Shown: piece by piece, positions 28,555 through 37,271 of the stretch
Layout of the letters: every line of letters begins with the position of its first letter
Numbering within the stretch: position 1 is the first letter of the stretch
DNA from: Streptomyces corynorhini
GTDB taxonomy: Bacteria; Actinomycetota; Actinomycetes; Streptomycetales; Streptomycetaceae
Length of the DNA stretch: 59,918 nt
Reading direction: 5' to 3'
Assembly (NCBI RefSeq): GCF_003346515.1
Contig: NZ_QQNA01000030.1
Location: 1 to 59,918, forward strand
Position numbers and translations under genes: made by a program
Notes under the pieces: model-generated
The model's input: the letters and a program-made list of their open reading frames with translations, nothing else
The model's database searches: none
Told to the model about the DNA's origin: nothing

Positions 28555-29442
28555 TTGAAGACACGATCCTCCGCGGCGCTGACCGCCGTACTGCTGGGTG
28601 TCGCGTTACTGGTCGCGCCGGGCACCAGCACGGCCGCCGGCTCCGCCGAGGGGGCGGCCGCGCGGTCCGGACAGCCCCTGGTCATCGCGCACCGGGGCGC
28701 TTCGGCGTACGCCCCGGAGAACACCCTGGCCGCCGTCGACAAGGCCCACGAGCTGGGCATCGACTGGGTGGAGAACGACGTCCAGCGCACCAGGGACGGT
28801 GAACTGGTGGTGATCCACGACACCACCCTGGCGCGGACCACCGACGCCGCGCGGGTCTTCCCCGACCGGGCGCCCTGGAAGGTCGCGGACTTCACGGCGG
28901 CGGAGATCGCGCGCCTGGACGCGGGCGGCTGGTTCGGCTCGCGGTGGGCGGGTGAGCGGGTGCCGACCCTGAGCAGGTATCTGCGGACCGTCGAGGCCAA
29001 CGGGCAGAAGCTGCTGCTGGAGGTCAAGTCCCCCGAGCTGTACCCGGGCGTCGAGGGCGATCTCCTGCGCGTGCTGCGCGCGGAGGGCTGGCTGGACCGC
29101 TCGCACGTCGCGCGGCGGCTGGTCGTCCAGAGCTTCTCGGCGGAGAGCGTCCGTACGGTGCACGAGCGGCGGCCGGAGATCACGACGGGGTTCCTGGGCA
29201 CGCCCGAGGTGGCCGACCTGCCCGGGTACGCGGAGTTCACGGACCAGATCAATCCCTCGCACACGTCGCTGACCGCCGGTCTCGTCGCGGCGGCGCACCG
29301 GTTGAAGGGGCCCCGCGGAAAGCCGCTCACGGTGCACACCTGGACCGTCGACGACGCGGCGGGCGCGGTACGGGTCAGGGATCTCGGCGTGGACGGGATC
29401 ATCACCAACCGTCCCGACGTGGTGCGGGAGGCGCTGGGCTGA
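28555..29442 (+). CDS. Secreted glycerophosphodiester phosphodiesterase, TTA-containing
   Basis: A 295-aa GDPD-family enzyme that hydrolyses glycerophosphodiesters to glycerol 3-phosphate and an alcohol. Residues 1-28 form a Sec signal peptide (MKTRSS then hydrophobic core and AAG). The catalytic motif HRGASAYAPENT (about residues 45-56) and the metal-binding WVENDVQ and HDTTLART segments follow; EVKSP and the C-terminal TVDDAAG/GVDGIITNRPD complete the TIM barrel. Start is TTG 28555 after GAGGAG. A rare TTA leucine codon occurs at codon 18 (28606-28608), inside the signal peptide, which in Streptomyces makes translation depend on the bldA tRNA. Confidence 0.93.
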   Translation: MKTRSSAALTAVLLGVALLVAPGTSTAAGSAEGAAARSGQPLVIAHRGASAYAPENTLAAVDKAHELGIDWVENDVQRTRDGELVVIHDTTLARTTDAARVFPDRAPWKVADFTAAEIARLDAGGWFGSRWAGERVPTLSRYLRTVEANGQKLLLEVKSPELYPGVEGDLLRVLRAEGWLDRSHVARRLVVQSFSAESVRTVHERRPEITTGFLGTPEVADLPGYAEFTDQINPSHTSLTAGLVAAAHRLKGPRGKPLTVHTWTVDDAAGAVRVRDLGVDGIITNRPDVVREALG

Positions 29443-29463
29443 GCCCGGGACGCACGCGGCTCG

Positions 29464-29508
29464 GCGGCTGCCGGGTGGGCGGCTGCCGGGTGGGGCGGCG
29501 CGGGGTGG
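29464..29508. repeat. 15-bp intergenic tandem repeat
   Basis: The unit GCGGCTGCCGGGTGG occurs twice perfectly (29464-29478, 29479-29493) and a third time degenerately (29494-29508), between the phosphodiesterase and alkyltransferase genes. Confidence 0.7.
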
Positions 29509-29579
29509 AGCGGCTGCCCGGACCGGCCTCGGGACCGCGTCGGGACCGGTTGTCAGTGGCGGGTCGTACCGTGGTCCGC

Positions 29580-30131
29580 ATGAACGAGTACGGGGAGTCC
29601 CGGCCCACGCTGGAGTGGGCGGTCGTGCCGAGCGACCTCGGGCCGTTGCTGCTGGCCGCGACCCGGCGGGGGCTGGTGAGCGTCGTCTTCCACGCCCGGG
29701 GGCCGGTGCGGGAGCGGGCGCTCGGGCGGCTGGCCGACCGGCTGGACGCCGAGCCGGTGGCCAGCGCCTCGGGGCTGCTGGCCGAGCCGATACGCAGGCT
29801 GTCCGCGTATTTCGCGGGCGAGCCGATGGAGTTCGGGCTGCCGCTCGACTGGTCGCTCTCCTCCGGCTTCCACGAGCGGGTGCTGCGCGAGCTGGCGGTC
29901 GGCGTCCCGTACGGCACGGTCGTGGGATACGGCGAGCTGGCGGAGCGGGTGGGGCGGCCCGGTGGCGCGCAGGCGGTGGGCGCGGCGATGGGCTCCAATC
30001 CGCTGCCGGTGGTGGTGCCCTGCCACCGGGTGGTGGAGAGCGACGGCGGGCTCGGCGGCTTCAGCGGCGGACTGGAGACGAAGCGGCGGCTGCTGGCGCT
30101 GGAAGGGGTGCTCCCCGCGCCGCTCTTCTGA
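29580..30131 (+). CDS. Methylated-DNA--[protein]-cysteine S-methyltransferase
   Basis: A 183-aa suicide alkyltransferase that removes methyl groups from O6-methylguanine or O4-methylthymine. The acceptor-cysteine motif VVVPCHRVV lies at about residues 140-148, preceded by the DNA-binding helix-turn-helix VPYGTVVGYGELAERVGRPGGAQAVGAAMGSNPLP. The N-terminal ribonuclease-H-like half is also present, so this is the full Ogt type without an AraC-like Ada domain. ATG 29580 follows an upstream region rich in short repeats, and no strong ribosome-binding site is obvious. Together with uvrABC it adds direct-reversal repair to the region. Confidence 0.93.
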   Translation: MNEYGESRPTLEWAVVPSDLGPLLLAATRRGLVSVVFHARGPVRERALGRLADRLDAEPVASASGLLAEPIRRLSAYFAGEPMEFGLPLDWSLSSGFHERVLRELAVGVPYGTVVGYGELAERVGRPGGAQAVGAAMGSNPLPVVVPCHRVVESDGGLGGFSGGLETKRRLLALEGVLPAPLF

Positions 30132-30166
30132 ACCCAGGAGAGGCGATCCGTTCGTTTTGCCGCCAC

Positions 30167-30195
30167 TTGTCCGCTTTCCGCGCCGGATCTACGCT
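30167..30195 (+). promoter_or_regulatory. Sigma-70-like promoter for fdhA
   Basis: TTGTCC (30167-30172), a 17-base spacer and TACGCT (30190-30195) form a good housekeeping-type promoter in the 246-base gap before the formaldehyde dehydrogenase gene. It would give a leader of about 175 bases; no riboswitch fold was recognised in it. Confidence 0.55.
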
Positions 30196-30377
30196 GAGGG
30201 TGGAGCGTCACCGCGCGCACAGCCCGGCGGAGTCGGCGCATCGGCACCCTCGTTCCCGCACGCGGCCCTGGCCGGACCGCCCGAGCGGTAGCAGACTCCA
30301 TCCGGACCGAGTCATCCGCTGGACGAGCGATCCGACGAGCACTCCGACGAGCAGATCCGAAGGGACGGCGAACCGGC

Positions 30378-31607
30378 ATGAGCGGTGGAAACAAAGCGGT
30401 CGCGTACATCAAACCCGGCATCGTGGACGTGAGGACCACGGACTACCCGACGCTCCAGCTCCAGGACGGACCGGGGGTGGCCCGGGAGAACGTCGGGCGC
30501 ACCTGCCGGCACGGGGTGATCCTCAAGGTCCTCGCCACCAACATCTGCGGCAGCGACCAGCACATGGTCCGCGGCCGCACCACCGCGCCGGAGGGGCTGG
30601 TCCTCGGCCACGAGATCACCGGCGAGGTCGTGGAGTGCGGCCCCGACGTCGAGTTCGTCACGGTGGGCGATGTCGTCTCCGTGCCCTTCAACATCGCCTG
30701 CGGGCGCTGCCGCAACTGCAAGGAGCGCCAGACCGGCATCTGTCTGAACGTCAATCCGGCGCGGCCGGGCGCGGCCTACGGCTATGTCGACATGGGCGGC
30801 TGGGTCGGCGGTCAGGCCGAGTATGTGATGGTGCCGTACGCGGACTTCAATCTGCTCCGCTTCCCCGACCGCGACGCCGCCCGTGAGAAGCTCCTCGATC
30901 TGACGATGCTCTCGGACATCTTCCCGACCGGCTTCCACGGCGCGGTGACCGCGGGCACGGGCGTCGGTTCGACGGTGTACGTGGCGGGCGCGGGCCCTGT
31001 GGGCCTGGCGGCCGCGGCCTCGGCCCAGTTGCTCGGCGCGGCCGTCGTCATCGTCGGCGACCTCAACGCCGAACGGCTCGCGCAGGCCCGCAGCTTCGGC
31101 TGCGAGACCGTGGATCTCACCCAGGGTTCGGTCGAGGACCAGATAGCCCAGATCCTCGGCGAGCCCGAGGTGGACGCGGCGGTCGACGCGGTCGGCTTTG
31201 AAGCGCGCGCCCACGGCCGGGACTCCGAGGAGGCTCCGGCGACCGTCCTGAACTCCCTGATGGGCGTGGTGCGGGCGGGCGGCGCGCTCGGCATCCCGGG
31301 GCTGTACGTCACGGAGGACCCGGGCGGCGTCGACCAGGACGCCAGGACCGGCACGCTGAAGGTGCGCCTCGGCCTCGGCTGGGCGAAGAGCCATCAGCTC
31401 TCCACCGGCCAGTGCCCGGTGATGAAGTATCACCGGGCCTTGGCGATGGCGATCCTGCACGACAAGGTCCACATCGCCAAGGCGGTCAACGCCACGGTGA
31501 TCTCGCTGGACGACGCACCGCGCGGTTACCAGGAGTTCGACCACGGCGCGAGCCGCAAGTACGTTCTCAACCCGCACGGCGCGCTCGACGGGGTGCGGGC
31601 CGCCTGA
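30378..31607 (+). CDS. fdhA: Glutathione-independent formaldehyde dehydrogenase
   Basis: A 409-aa zinc-dependent medium-chain dehydrogenase/reductase matching the FdhA group, which dismutates or oxidises formaldehyde using tightly bound NAD without a thiol cofactor. Catalytic zinc ligands appear in NICGSDQHM (about residues 54-62) and GHEITGEV; the structural-zinc cysteines are in CGRCRNCKERQTGIC (about residues 110-124). The cofactor loop is AGAGPVGLAAA (about residues 205-215). The FdhA-specific segment NVNPARPGAAYGYVDMGGW is clear. It stands as a single gene with its own promoter and a hairpin terminator, consistent with general formaldehyde detoxification. Confidence 0.93.
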   Translation: MSGGNKAVAYIKPGIVDVRTTDYPTLQLQDGPGVARENVGRTCRHGVILKVLATNICGSDQHMVRGRTTAPEGLVLGHEITGEVVECGPDVEFVTVGDVVSVPFNIACGRCRNCKERQTGICLNVNPARPGAAYGYVDMGGWVGGQAEYVMVPYADFNLLRFPDRDAAREKLLDLTMLSDIFPTGFHGAVTAGTGVGSTVYVAGAGPVGLAAAASAQLLGAAVVIVGDLNAERLAQARSFGCETVDLTQGSVEDQIAQILGEPEVDAAVDAVGFEARAHGRDSEEAPATVLNSLMGVVRAGGALGIPGLYVTEDPGGVDQDARTGTLKVRLGLGWAKSHQLSTGQCPVMKYHRALAMAILHDKVHIAKAVNATVISLDDAPRGYQEFDHGASRKYVLNPHGALDGVRAA

Positions 31608-31616
31608 TCGTCGTTC

Positions 31617-31654
31617 CGTCGGCCGCCACCGGGAGGCTCCGGCGGCGGCCGACG
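31617..31654 (+). terminator. Terminator after fdhA
   Basis: An 11-bp perfect inverted repeat (31617-31627 with 31644-31654) followed by TTTGCG lies 10 bases after the fdhA stop. Confidence 0.8.
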
Positions 31655-31689
31655 TTTGCGCGGGCCCCGCGCGCGCCATGGATGGGGAC

Positions 31690-32628
31690 ATGTCAGACAC
31701 CGCATCGCACCGCACCGCGTCGCAGTTGTCCCCCGAGGTACGTGAGGCGTTCGCCACGGGCCGCCCCGTGGTGGCCCTGGAGTCGACGATCATCGCGCAC
31801 GGGCTGCCCCGCCCGCGCAATCTGGCGGTCGCACGGGAGCTGGAGTCCCTCGTACGGGCCGGGGGCGCCGTGCCCGCGACCGTGGCCGTCCTGGACGGCC
31901 GACCCCATGTGGGCCTGAACAAGGACCAGTTGGAGCGGATCGCGGAGGACGACTCCGTACGCAAGCTGGGCCACCGGGATCTGGCCCCCGCGCTCGCGGC
32001 GGGCGCCGACGGAGCGACGACGGTCTCCGCGACGGCGTTCCTGGCCGCGCGCGCCGGGATCCGCGTCTTCGCGACGGGCGGTCTGGGCGGGGTGCACCGG
32101 GGCTGGACCGAGACCCAGGACGAGTCGGCGGATCTGCGGCTGCTGGCGGCGGCCCGGATCACGGTCGTCTGCGCGGGCGTCAAGTCGATCCTCGACGTAC
32201 CGGCCACGCTCCAGCGGCTGGAGACCCTGGGCGTCACGGTGCTGGGGTACGGGACGGACCGGTTCCCCGGCTTCTACCTGGCCTCCTCCGGCGAGCCGGT
32301 CGACTGGACGGTCCGTACCCCCGAGGAGGTCGCGGCGGTGATGGCCGCGCGGGACGGGCTGGGCGGCCCGGAGTCGGCGATCATCGTCGCGAACCCCGTG
32401 CCGGAGTCCGAGCAGCTGGATCAGGCGCTGCACGACCGGGTCCTGGCCGAGGCGCTCGACGCGTGCCGGGAGCGGGGCATCGGCGGGCAGGCCGTCACCC
32501 CGTTCCTGCTGGAGCAGCTGACGCGGCGCACCGGGGGCGCGTCCCTGGAGGCCAACCTCGCGGCGGTGCGCGGCAATGTACGGCTGGCGGCCCGGATCGC
32601 CGTGGCGTCCGCCGCGGCGGAGCGGTGA
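31690..32628 (+). CDS. psuG: Pseudouridine-5'-phosphate glycosidase
   Basis: Splits pseudouridine 5'-phosphate to uracil and ribose 5-phosphate, the second step of pseudouridine breakdown. The 312-aa protein has the family start VVALESTIIAHGLPRPRNLAVA (about residues 25-46) with the catalytic Glu, the ATVAVLDGRPHVGL segment, ATGGLGGVHRGW and the IVANPVPESEQL motif. ATG 31690 is chosen (GGGGAC just upstream); an ATG 12 bases earlier is possible. The downstream sugar kinase overlaps by 4 bases, giving the complete two-enzyme PsuGK pathway. Confidence 0.95.
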   Translation: MSDTASHRTASQLSPEVREAFATGRPVVALESTIIAHGLPRPRNLAVARELESLVRAGGAVPATVAVLDGRPHVGLNKDQLERIAEDDSVRKLGHRDLAPALAAGADGATTVSATAFLAARAGIRVFATGGLGGVHRGWTETQDESADLRLLAAARITVVCAGVKSILDVPATLQRLETLGVTVLGYGTDRFPGFYLASSGEPVDWTVRTPEEVAAVMAARDGLGGPESAIIVANPVPESEQLDQALHDRVLAEALDACRERGIGGQAVTPFLLEQLTRRTGGASLEANLAAVRGNVRLAARIAVASAAAER

Positions 32629-33569
32629 GCCCCGAGGCGGTGCGCCCCGGCACGGTGGACCTCGGCACGGCGGCGGGCGGCGGGGCGCTGCTGGTGATCG
32701 GGGACGTGGTCACGGACGTGGTGGCCCGCCACCGTACGCCGCTCGCCCACGGCACCGACACGGCGGCCGAGATCCGTACGCTGCCCGGCGGCGCCGGGGC
32801 CAACGCCGCCTGCTGGGCGGTACGCGCCGGGTGCGCGGATGTCCGGCTGCTGGCCCGCGTCGGCGCGGACGCCCACGACTGGCACGAGGAGCGGCTGCGG
32901 CGGGCCGGGGTACGCGCGCACCTCGTCCGCGACGAGAAGGAGCCGACCGGCACGGTGATCTGTCTGGTCGACGCCACCGCCGAACGCACCCTGCTGACCG
33001 ACAGCGGCGCCACGCTGCGCCTGACGCCCGCGGACTGGTCGCCGGAGCTGCTGGCGGGGGTCGCCCGACTGCATCTGTCCGGCTATCTCTTCTTCGCGGC
33101 GACCGCCCGCGAACTCGCGGCCGCCGCGATGGAATCGGCGCGGGAGCGCGGGATTCCGGTGAGTGTGGATCCCGCCTCGGCCGGGTTCATCGAGGAGTGG
33201 GGCGCGGGCCGCTTCCTGTCGGCCGTCACGGGCGCGGAAACGCTTCTCCCCAACGCCGACGAGGCGCGGCTCCTGACCGGCCGTAGCGACCCCGTGGACG
33301 CCGCCGCCGAACTGAGCCGACAGGTGCCGCTCGCGGTGGTGACCCTCGGCGGCGACGGGGCGCTGGTGGCCGAGGCGGGCGCGGTCACGGCGCGGCTGCC
33401 CCCGATACCGGCCCAAGCGGTGGACTCGACCGGCGCGGGAGACGCCTTCACCGGCGCCTTTCTCGCCGCCCGGCTCAGGGGCGCCACGCCCGAGCGGGCC
33501 GCGGCGGCGGGGTGCCGGGCGGGCGCCCACGCGGTGACGATCCCGGGCGGACGGCCCCGGACGCCGTGA
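32625..33569 (+). CDS. psuK: PfkB family carbohydrate kinase, probable pseudouridine kinase
   Basis: A 314-aa ribokinase-type kinase. GGAGANAACW (about residues 45-54) is the first PfkB-family signature and DSTGAGDAFTGAF (about residues 267-279) is the second, containing the catalytic Asp. The GTG start at 32625 overlaps the psuG stop as GTGA, so the enzyme is translationally coupled to pseudouridine-phosphate glycosidase. That makes pseudouridine kinase the best functional guess; a ribokinase-like role on another nucleoside cannot be excluded from sequence. Ends in an intergenic tandem repeat zone facing a convergent gene. Confidence 0.87.
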   Translation: MSPEAVRPGTVDLGTAAGGGALLVIGDVVTDVVARHRTPLAHGTDTAAEIRTLPGGAGANAACWAVRAGCADVRLLARVGADAHDWHEERLRRAGVRAHLVRDEKEPTGTVICLVDATAERTLLTDSGATLRLTPADWSPELLAGVARLHLSGYLFFAATARELAAAAMESARERGIPVSVDPASAGFIEEWGAGRFLSAVTGAETLLPNADEARLLTGRSDPVDAAAELSRQVPLAVVTLGGDGALVAEAGAVTARLPPIPAQAVDSTGAGDAFTGAFLAARLRGATPERAAAAGCRAGAHAVTIPGGRPRTP

Positions 33570-33664
33570 CCCGGGGCGGTCGGGGCGGGTCGGCCGGGCC
33601 AGAGCGGTCGGGGCCGGTCAGTGGGACGCGTCGAGGCTGGGCGCGTCGGGGCAGGGGCGGTCGG

Positions 33665-33755
33665 GTCAGGTCGGGGCCAAGTCAGGTCGGGGCCAGATCA
33701 GGCCGGGGCCAAGCCAGGCCGGGGCCAAGCCAGTGGGGCCAGGTCAGTGGGGCCC
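33665..33755. repeat. 16-bp tandem repeat at convergent gene ends
   Basis: Four consecutive 16-bp units based on GTCAGGTCGGGGCCAA (33665-33728), then a 14-base unit and a 13-base remnant ending at 33755. The array reaches 12 bases into the 3' end of the uridine-kinase-like gene, so unit-number changes could alter its last codons. Confidence 0.75.
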
Positions 33756-34466
33756 GTCGGGGCCCCCGCCGTCCGTACGGCCCCCGCGATCCGTGTGGTC
33801 GCCGTGGCTCCCGCCGAAGCCGCCCCACGCCGGGTGTCGCGGATCGTCGGTCCTCACCACCACGTCGGCGGCCTCGGCCGGGGCGACCTCGGCCTCGTAC
33901 CTCGCGAAAGCGGGCAGCGTCCAGCGCTCCGTCTGCGCCGTACGACGCCGCAGCGCGCCCGGGGAGAGCCGCAGATGGACCGTGACGTCGAAGGGGAACC
34001 AGTGCCCCATCAGGAGCGGCCCGTGCAGCACCAGCACCCCGCCGGGCGGAAGTCCGGCGCGCGGGCTGCGGGTCGCCCGGTCGGTGGCCGGGTCCCAGAG
34101 ATCGGGCAGGACGAGCCCCGTACCGCCGGGGTCCAGCGGCCCGAGGACCTCCCGCCACAGCGCCCCGGTGTCGAACCAGCCGCTGTAGTACGTGTCGGGG
34201 TCCTCGCGCCCGTACTCGTAACGCAGCGAGGCCGGGCGCAGGAAGCCTTCCGTACCGACCACCAGCACCGAACGGCCGCGCAGCCGCAGCGCCTCGGCCA
34301 GCGCCTCGGCCCGCTCGCCGGTCCCCGCGGCCGGTGCCCCGTCCACGGCGACGCGCGGCCAGGCACCGCCGTCCGCCGTCACGGTCTTCAGCACCCTTTC
34401 GGCGAGGGTGTCCGTTAGCCGCTCCCAGGTGATCGCTTCAAGTCGCACCCGGTCATCTTCGTTCAC
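33744..34466 (-). CDS. Uridine-kinase-like protein with degenerate P-loop
   Basis: A 240-aa protein of the nucleoside/uridine kinase-like P-loop fold. Recognisable elements are the strand-loop VAVDGAPAAGTGE (about residues 40-52), the substrate-side segment FLRPASLRYEYGREDPDTYYSGWFD (about residues 76-100), a Walker-B-like VLVLHGPLLMG and the lid region LRLSPGALRRRTAQTERW. The P-loop lacks the invariant Lys-Ser/Thr: GTGE stands where GKS/T is expected, so catalysis by the usual mechanism is doubtful. GTG 34466 is the likely start. The final 30 residues are Gly/Asp/His-rich. A longer in-frame ORF upstream only translates the adjacent gene out of frame. Confidence 0.75.
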   Translation of the reverse strand: MNEDDRVRLEAITWERLTDTLAERVLKTVTADGGAWPRVAVDGAPAAGTGERAEALAEALRLRGRSVLVVGTEGFLRPASLRYEYGREDPDTYYSGWFDTGALWREVLGPLDPGGTGLVLPDLWDPATDRATRSPRAGLPPGGVLVLHGPLLMGHWFPFDVTVHLRLSPGALRRRTAQTERWTLPAFARYEAEVAPAEAADVVVRTDDPRHPAWGGFGGSHGDHTDRGGRTDGGGPDGPH

Positions 34467-34575
34467 CGGCGCCGCGCCCCGCCGTCCCACGGGAGCCGCG
34501 CTCCGGCCAGTCCCAGGGCACGGACGGTCGAGCCGGTCCGAACCACAGCCGCTCCAGGGCCGAGCCGGTCCGGGC

Positions 34576-37131
34576 TCAGCCGATCTCCACCGGAAGCGTC
34601 TGTTCCGCCCAGATCGTCTTACCGGCCGCTCCCTGCCGGGTGCCCCAGCTCTGGGTGAGCTGGGCGACCAGCAGCAGCCCTCGGCCGCCCTCGTCCGAGA
34701 CGCGCGCCCGGCGCAGATGAGGGGCGGTGTTGCTGCCGTCGGAGACCTCGCAGATGAGGCTGCCGTCATGGATGAGGCGCAGCTGAATGGGGGCCTCTGC
34801 GTATCGGATGGCGTTGGTGACCAGCTCGCTGACCACCAGTTCCGTGGTGAAGACCGCGTCCTCAAGGCCCCAGACGGCCAGCTGAGCCGAGACGTCTCTG
34901 CGCGCCTCCGCCACGATGGCGGGATCACAGGCCAGCTCCCATGTCACCACCTGGCTCGAACCGAGCGCGCGGGTCCGGGCCAGCAACAGGGCGACGTCGT
35001 CGGCCGGGTGGGCCGGGAGCAGCGAGTCGAGGACGGTGTCGCAGATGTCCTCCAACGGGGCGGCGGGCCTGGCCAGAGCGGTGCGCAGCGCGGCCAGCAT
35101 CTCGTCGGGGGCCCGCTCGCGCGACGCGATGAGGCCGTTGGTGTAGAGGGCGAGCAGACTGCCTTCCGCCAGCTCGACCTCGACGCTCTCGAAGGGCAGT
35201 CCGCCCAGTCCGAGCGGGGGGCCCGCGGGCACGTCGAGGAATTCGACTCCCCCGTCCGGGCCGACCACCGCGGGCACCGGGTGTCCGGCGCGGGCCACGG
35301 AACAGCGGCGGGAGACCGGGTCGTACACCGCGTACAGACAGGTCGCTCCGACGTCCCCGCTGATCTCGTCCTGCGGCTCCCCGTCCGCGGGCGCGCCGGT
35401 CCCGGCGGACGGGGAGCCGTCGGCGCCGCGGCCGCCCGCCGCCTCGGCCGAGAGATGGGTGACGAGATCGTCGAGGTGGGTGAGGAGTTCGTCCGGGGGG
35501 AGATCGACGTCGGCGAGGGTGCGGACCGCCGTACGGAGCCGGCCCATCGTGGCCGAGGCCCGCACGCCGTGCCCGACCACGTCGCCCACCACCAGGGCCA
35601 CCCGCGAGCCGGAGAGCGGGATCACGTCGAACCAGTCGCCGCCCACCCCGGCCCCCGTGTCGGTGGGCAGATACCGGAAGGCGGCCTCGACCGCGGCGTG
35701 TTCGGGCAGCGTCGCGGGCAGCAGGCTGCGCTGGAGGGCGAGGGCGATCTCGCGTTCGCGGGTGTAGCGGCGGGCGTTGTCGACGCAGACGGCGGCCCGC
35801 GCCGTGATCTCCTCGGCGAGGAGCAGATCGTCCTGTTCGAAGGGGTCGGGCCGACGGTGGCGGGAGAAGGTGGCCACGCCGAGGGTGGTGCCCCGGGCCA
35901 GCAGCGGGACGGCGATCGTGGAGTGGAAGCCGTACGCCCTGATGCGGGCGGCGCGCTCCGGGTCCTGCGCCTCCCAGCTCGCCGTCCCCGGGTCGGTCAC
36001 CGCTTCCAGGAGCCCCTTTCCGCCGCTCAGGGCCTTGGCCGGGGTTGTGGAAGCCGGGTAGACGGCGGTCTCCCCCAGCGGAACCACCAGCTCGGGGCTG
36101 CCTTCCAGGACCGAGCCGCGGGCGACGCGGCGCAGTGTGACGTCACCGCTGAGCGGGCCGGGCGGCGGTTCACCGCCGTCGGTGACGGCGGGCAGCAGAT
36201 CGACGGTGACGAAGTCGGCGAGGAGCGGGACCGCGACGTCGGCCAGCTGCTGGGCGGTGCGTCCGACGTCGAGGGTGGTGCCGATGCGGGTACTGGCCTC
36301 GTTGACCAGCAGCAGCCGCTGCCGGGCGACGTACTGTCTGGTCCTGTCGTGTGCCGCGACGATCACACCGCGCACCCGGCCGTCGGCGTTCCGTATCGGG
36401 GCGATGGAGAGCGACCAGATGAGTTCGCGCGCGTGGCCCACCATCCGGGTGGGCACTTCCAGCTCCTGCGCCTCGCCGGTCTCCACCGCCAGCCGCATAT
36501 GCCGCTCGATGTCGTCGGAGACGGGTCCCGGCGCGAACTCCGACAGCCGCAGCCCGCGGATGTCCCGCTCCGCGAAGCCCAGGACGCGCTCCACGCCTTC
36601 GCTCGCGTGCCGCAGCCGCAGCTGCGTGTCGTAGATGCCCTCCGTGCACGGGGACTGGACGAAGGACTGCTCGAACAGCTCGTCGTCCGGAGCGTCACGG
36701 TCACGGTCCGTGCCGGGGGCCGCCCGCCGGGCGGGCGGTCCCTGGGCGGCGGGCCTTTCGTGGCGGGAGACGAGAAACCACTCGTCGGTGCCGTCCCGTG
36801 TCCTGCGGGAGTGGGCCAGCAGGGGTACGTCCACGGTGGCGCCGTCGCGGCGCCGCAGCGTCACCGTCCCGTGCCACCGGCCGCGCTCGTCCAGGGTCCG
36901 CAGGGCGCGCGTGGCCCGGCCGGACCCGGGCGCCGGTACGGCGAGGAGCGGGGCGGCGGGCCGGCCCACGATCTCGGAGCGGCGGTACCCGAGGAGCGCG
37001 CGGGCGCCCGCGCTCCAGGCGGACACGATGCCCCGGGCGTCGAGCGTGGCCGTGGCCACGTCGGCGACCGGGGGCGCTCCGTCGCCGCCCGTGGCCGCTT
37101 CCGTATCCGTAGGTGCCTCCGGTCCCGTCAT
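34576..37131 (-). CDS. PAS-PAS-GAF-PP2C(SpoIIE)-HATPase regulator
   Basis: An 851-aa cytoplasmic signalling protein typical of Streptomyces anti-sigma pathways. In order: PAS domain (about 25-125, with AWSAGARALLGYRRSEIVGR), PAS domain (about 150-265, with HASEGVERVLGFAERDIRGL), GAF domain (about 275-445), SpoIIE-type PP2C phosphatase (about 470-690, with GVGGDWFDVIPL and VVGDVVGHG metal-binding motifs) and an HATPase_c anti-sigma kinase domain (about 720-845, with ELVTNAIRY N-box and GGRGLLLVA G-box). Kinase and phosphatase for an anti-sigma-antagonist in one chain imply a sensor setting stress-sigma activity; the ligand is unknown. ATG 37131 has a GGGACGGGCG site. Confidence 0.92.
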   Translation of the reverse strand: MTGPEAPTDTEAATGGDGAPPVADVATATLDARGIVSAWSAGARALLGYRRSEIVGRPAAPLLAVPAPGSGRATRALRTLDERGRWHGTVTLRRRDGATVDVPLLAHSRRTRDGTDEWFLVSRHERPAAQGPPARRAAPGTDRDRDAPDDELFEQSFVQSPCTEGIYDTQLRLRHASEGVERVLGFAERDIRGLRLSEFAPGPVSDDIERHMRLAVETGEAQELEVPTRMVGHARELIWSLSIAPIRNADGRVRGVIVAAHDRTRQYVARQRLLLVNEASTRIGTTLDVGRTAQQLADVAVPLLADFVTVDLLPAVTDGGEPPPGPLSGDVTLRRVARGSVLEGSPELVVPLGETAVYPASTTPAKALSGGKGLLEAVTDPGTASWEAQDPERAARIRAYGFHSTIAVPLLARGTTLGVATFSRHRRPDPFEQDDLLLAEEITARAAVCVDNARRYTREREIALALQRSLLPATLPEHAAVEAAFRYLPTDTGAGVGGDWFDVIPLSGSRVALVVGDVVGHGVRASATMGRLRTAVRTLADVDLPPDELLTHLDDLVTHLSAEAAGGRGADGSPSAGTGAPADGEPQDEISGDVGATCLYAVYDPVSRRCSVARAGHPVPAVVGPDGGVEFLDVPAGPPLGLGGLPFESVEVELAEGSLLALYTNGLIASRERAPDEMLAALRTALARPAAPLEDICDTVLDSLLPAHPADDVALLLARTRALGSSQVVTWELACDPAIVAEARRDVSAQLAVWGLEDAVFTTELVVSELVTNAIRYAEAPIQLRLIHDGSLICEVSDGSNTAPHLRRARVSDEGGRGLLLVAQLTQSWGTRQGAAGKTIWAEQTLPVEIG

Positions 37132-37271
37132 CGTCGCCCGTCCCACCCCGATCACCGCGTGGGAAAACCTGACATCAGGTGTGAATCTTCCCTTTTTTCC
37201 CGGGCCGGAAACGGGACCGCGCGCGACCAGGACGCTCACCCCGAGGGGCGCCGCGCGCGCCCCCGGCCGGT

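Noticed and set aside
34467..34928. N-terminal extension of the uridine-kinase-like protein
   Set aside because: It reads the 3' end of the PAS/GAF/PP2C regulator out of frame; GTG 34466 gives the family N-terminus.
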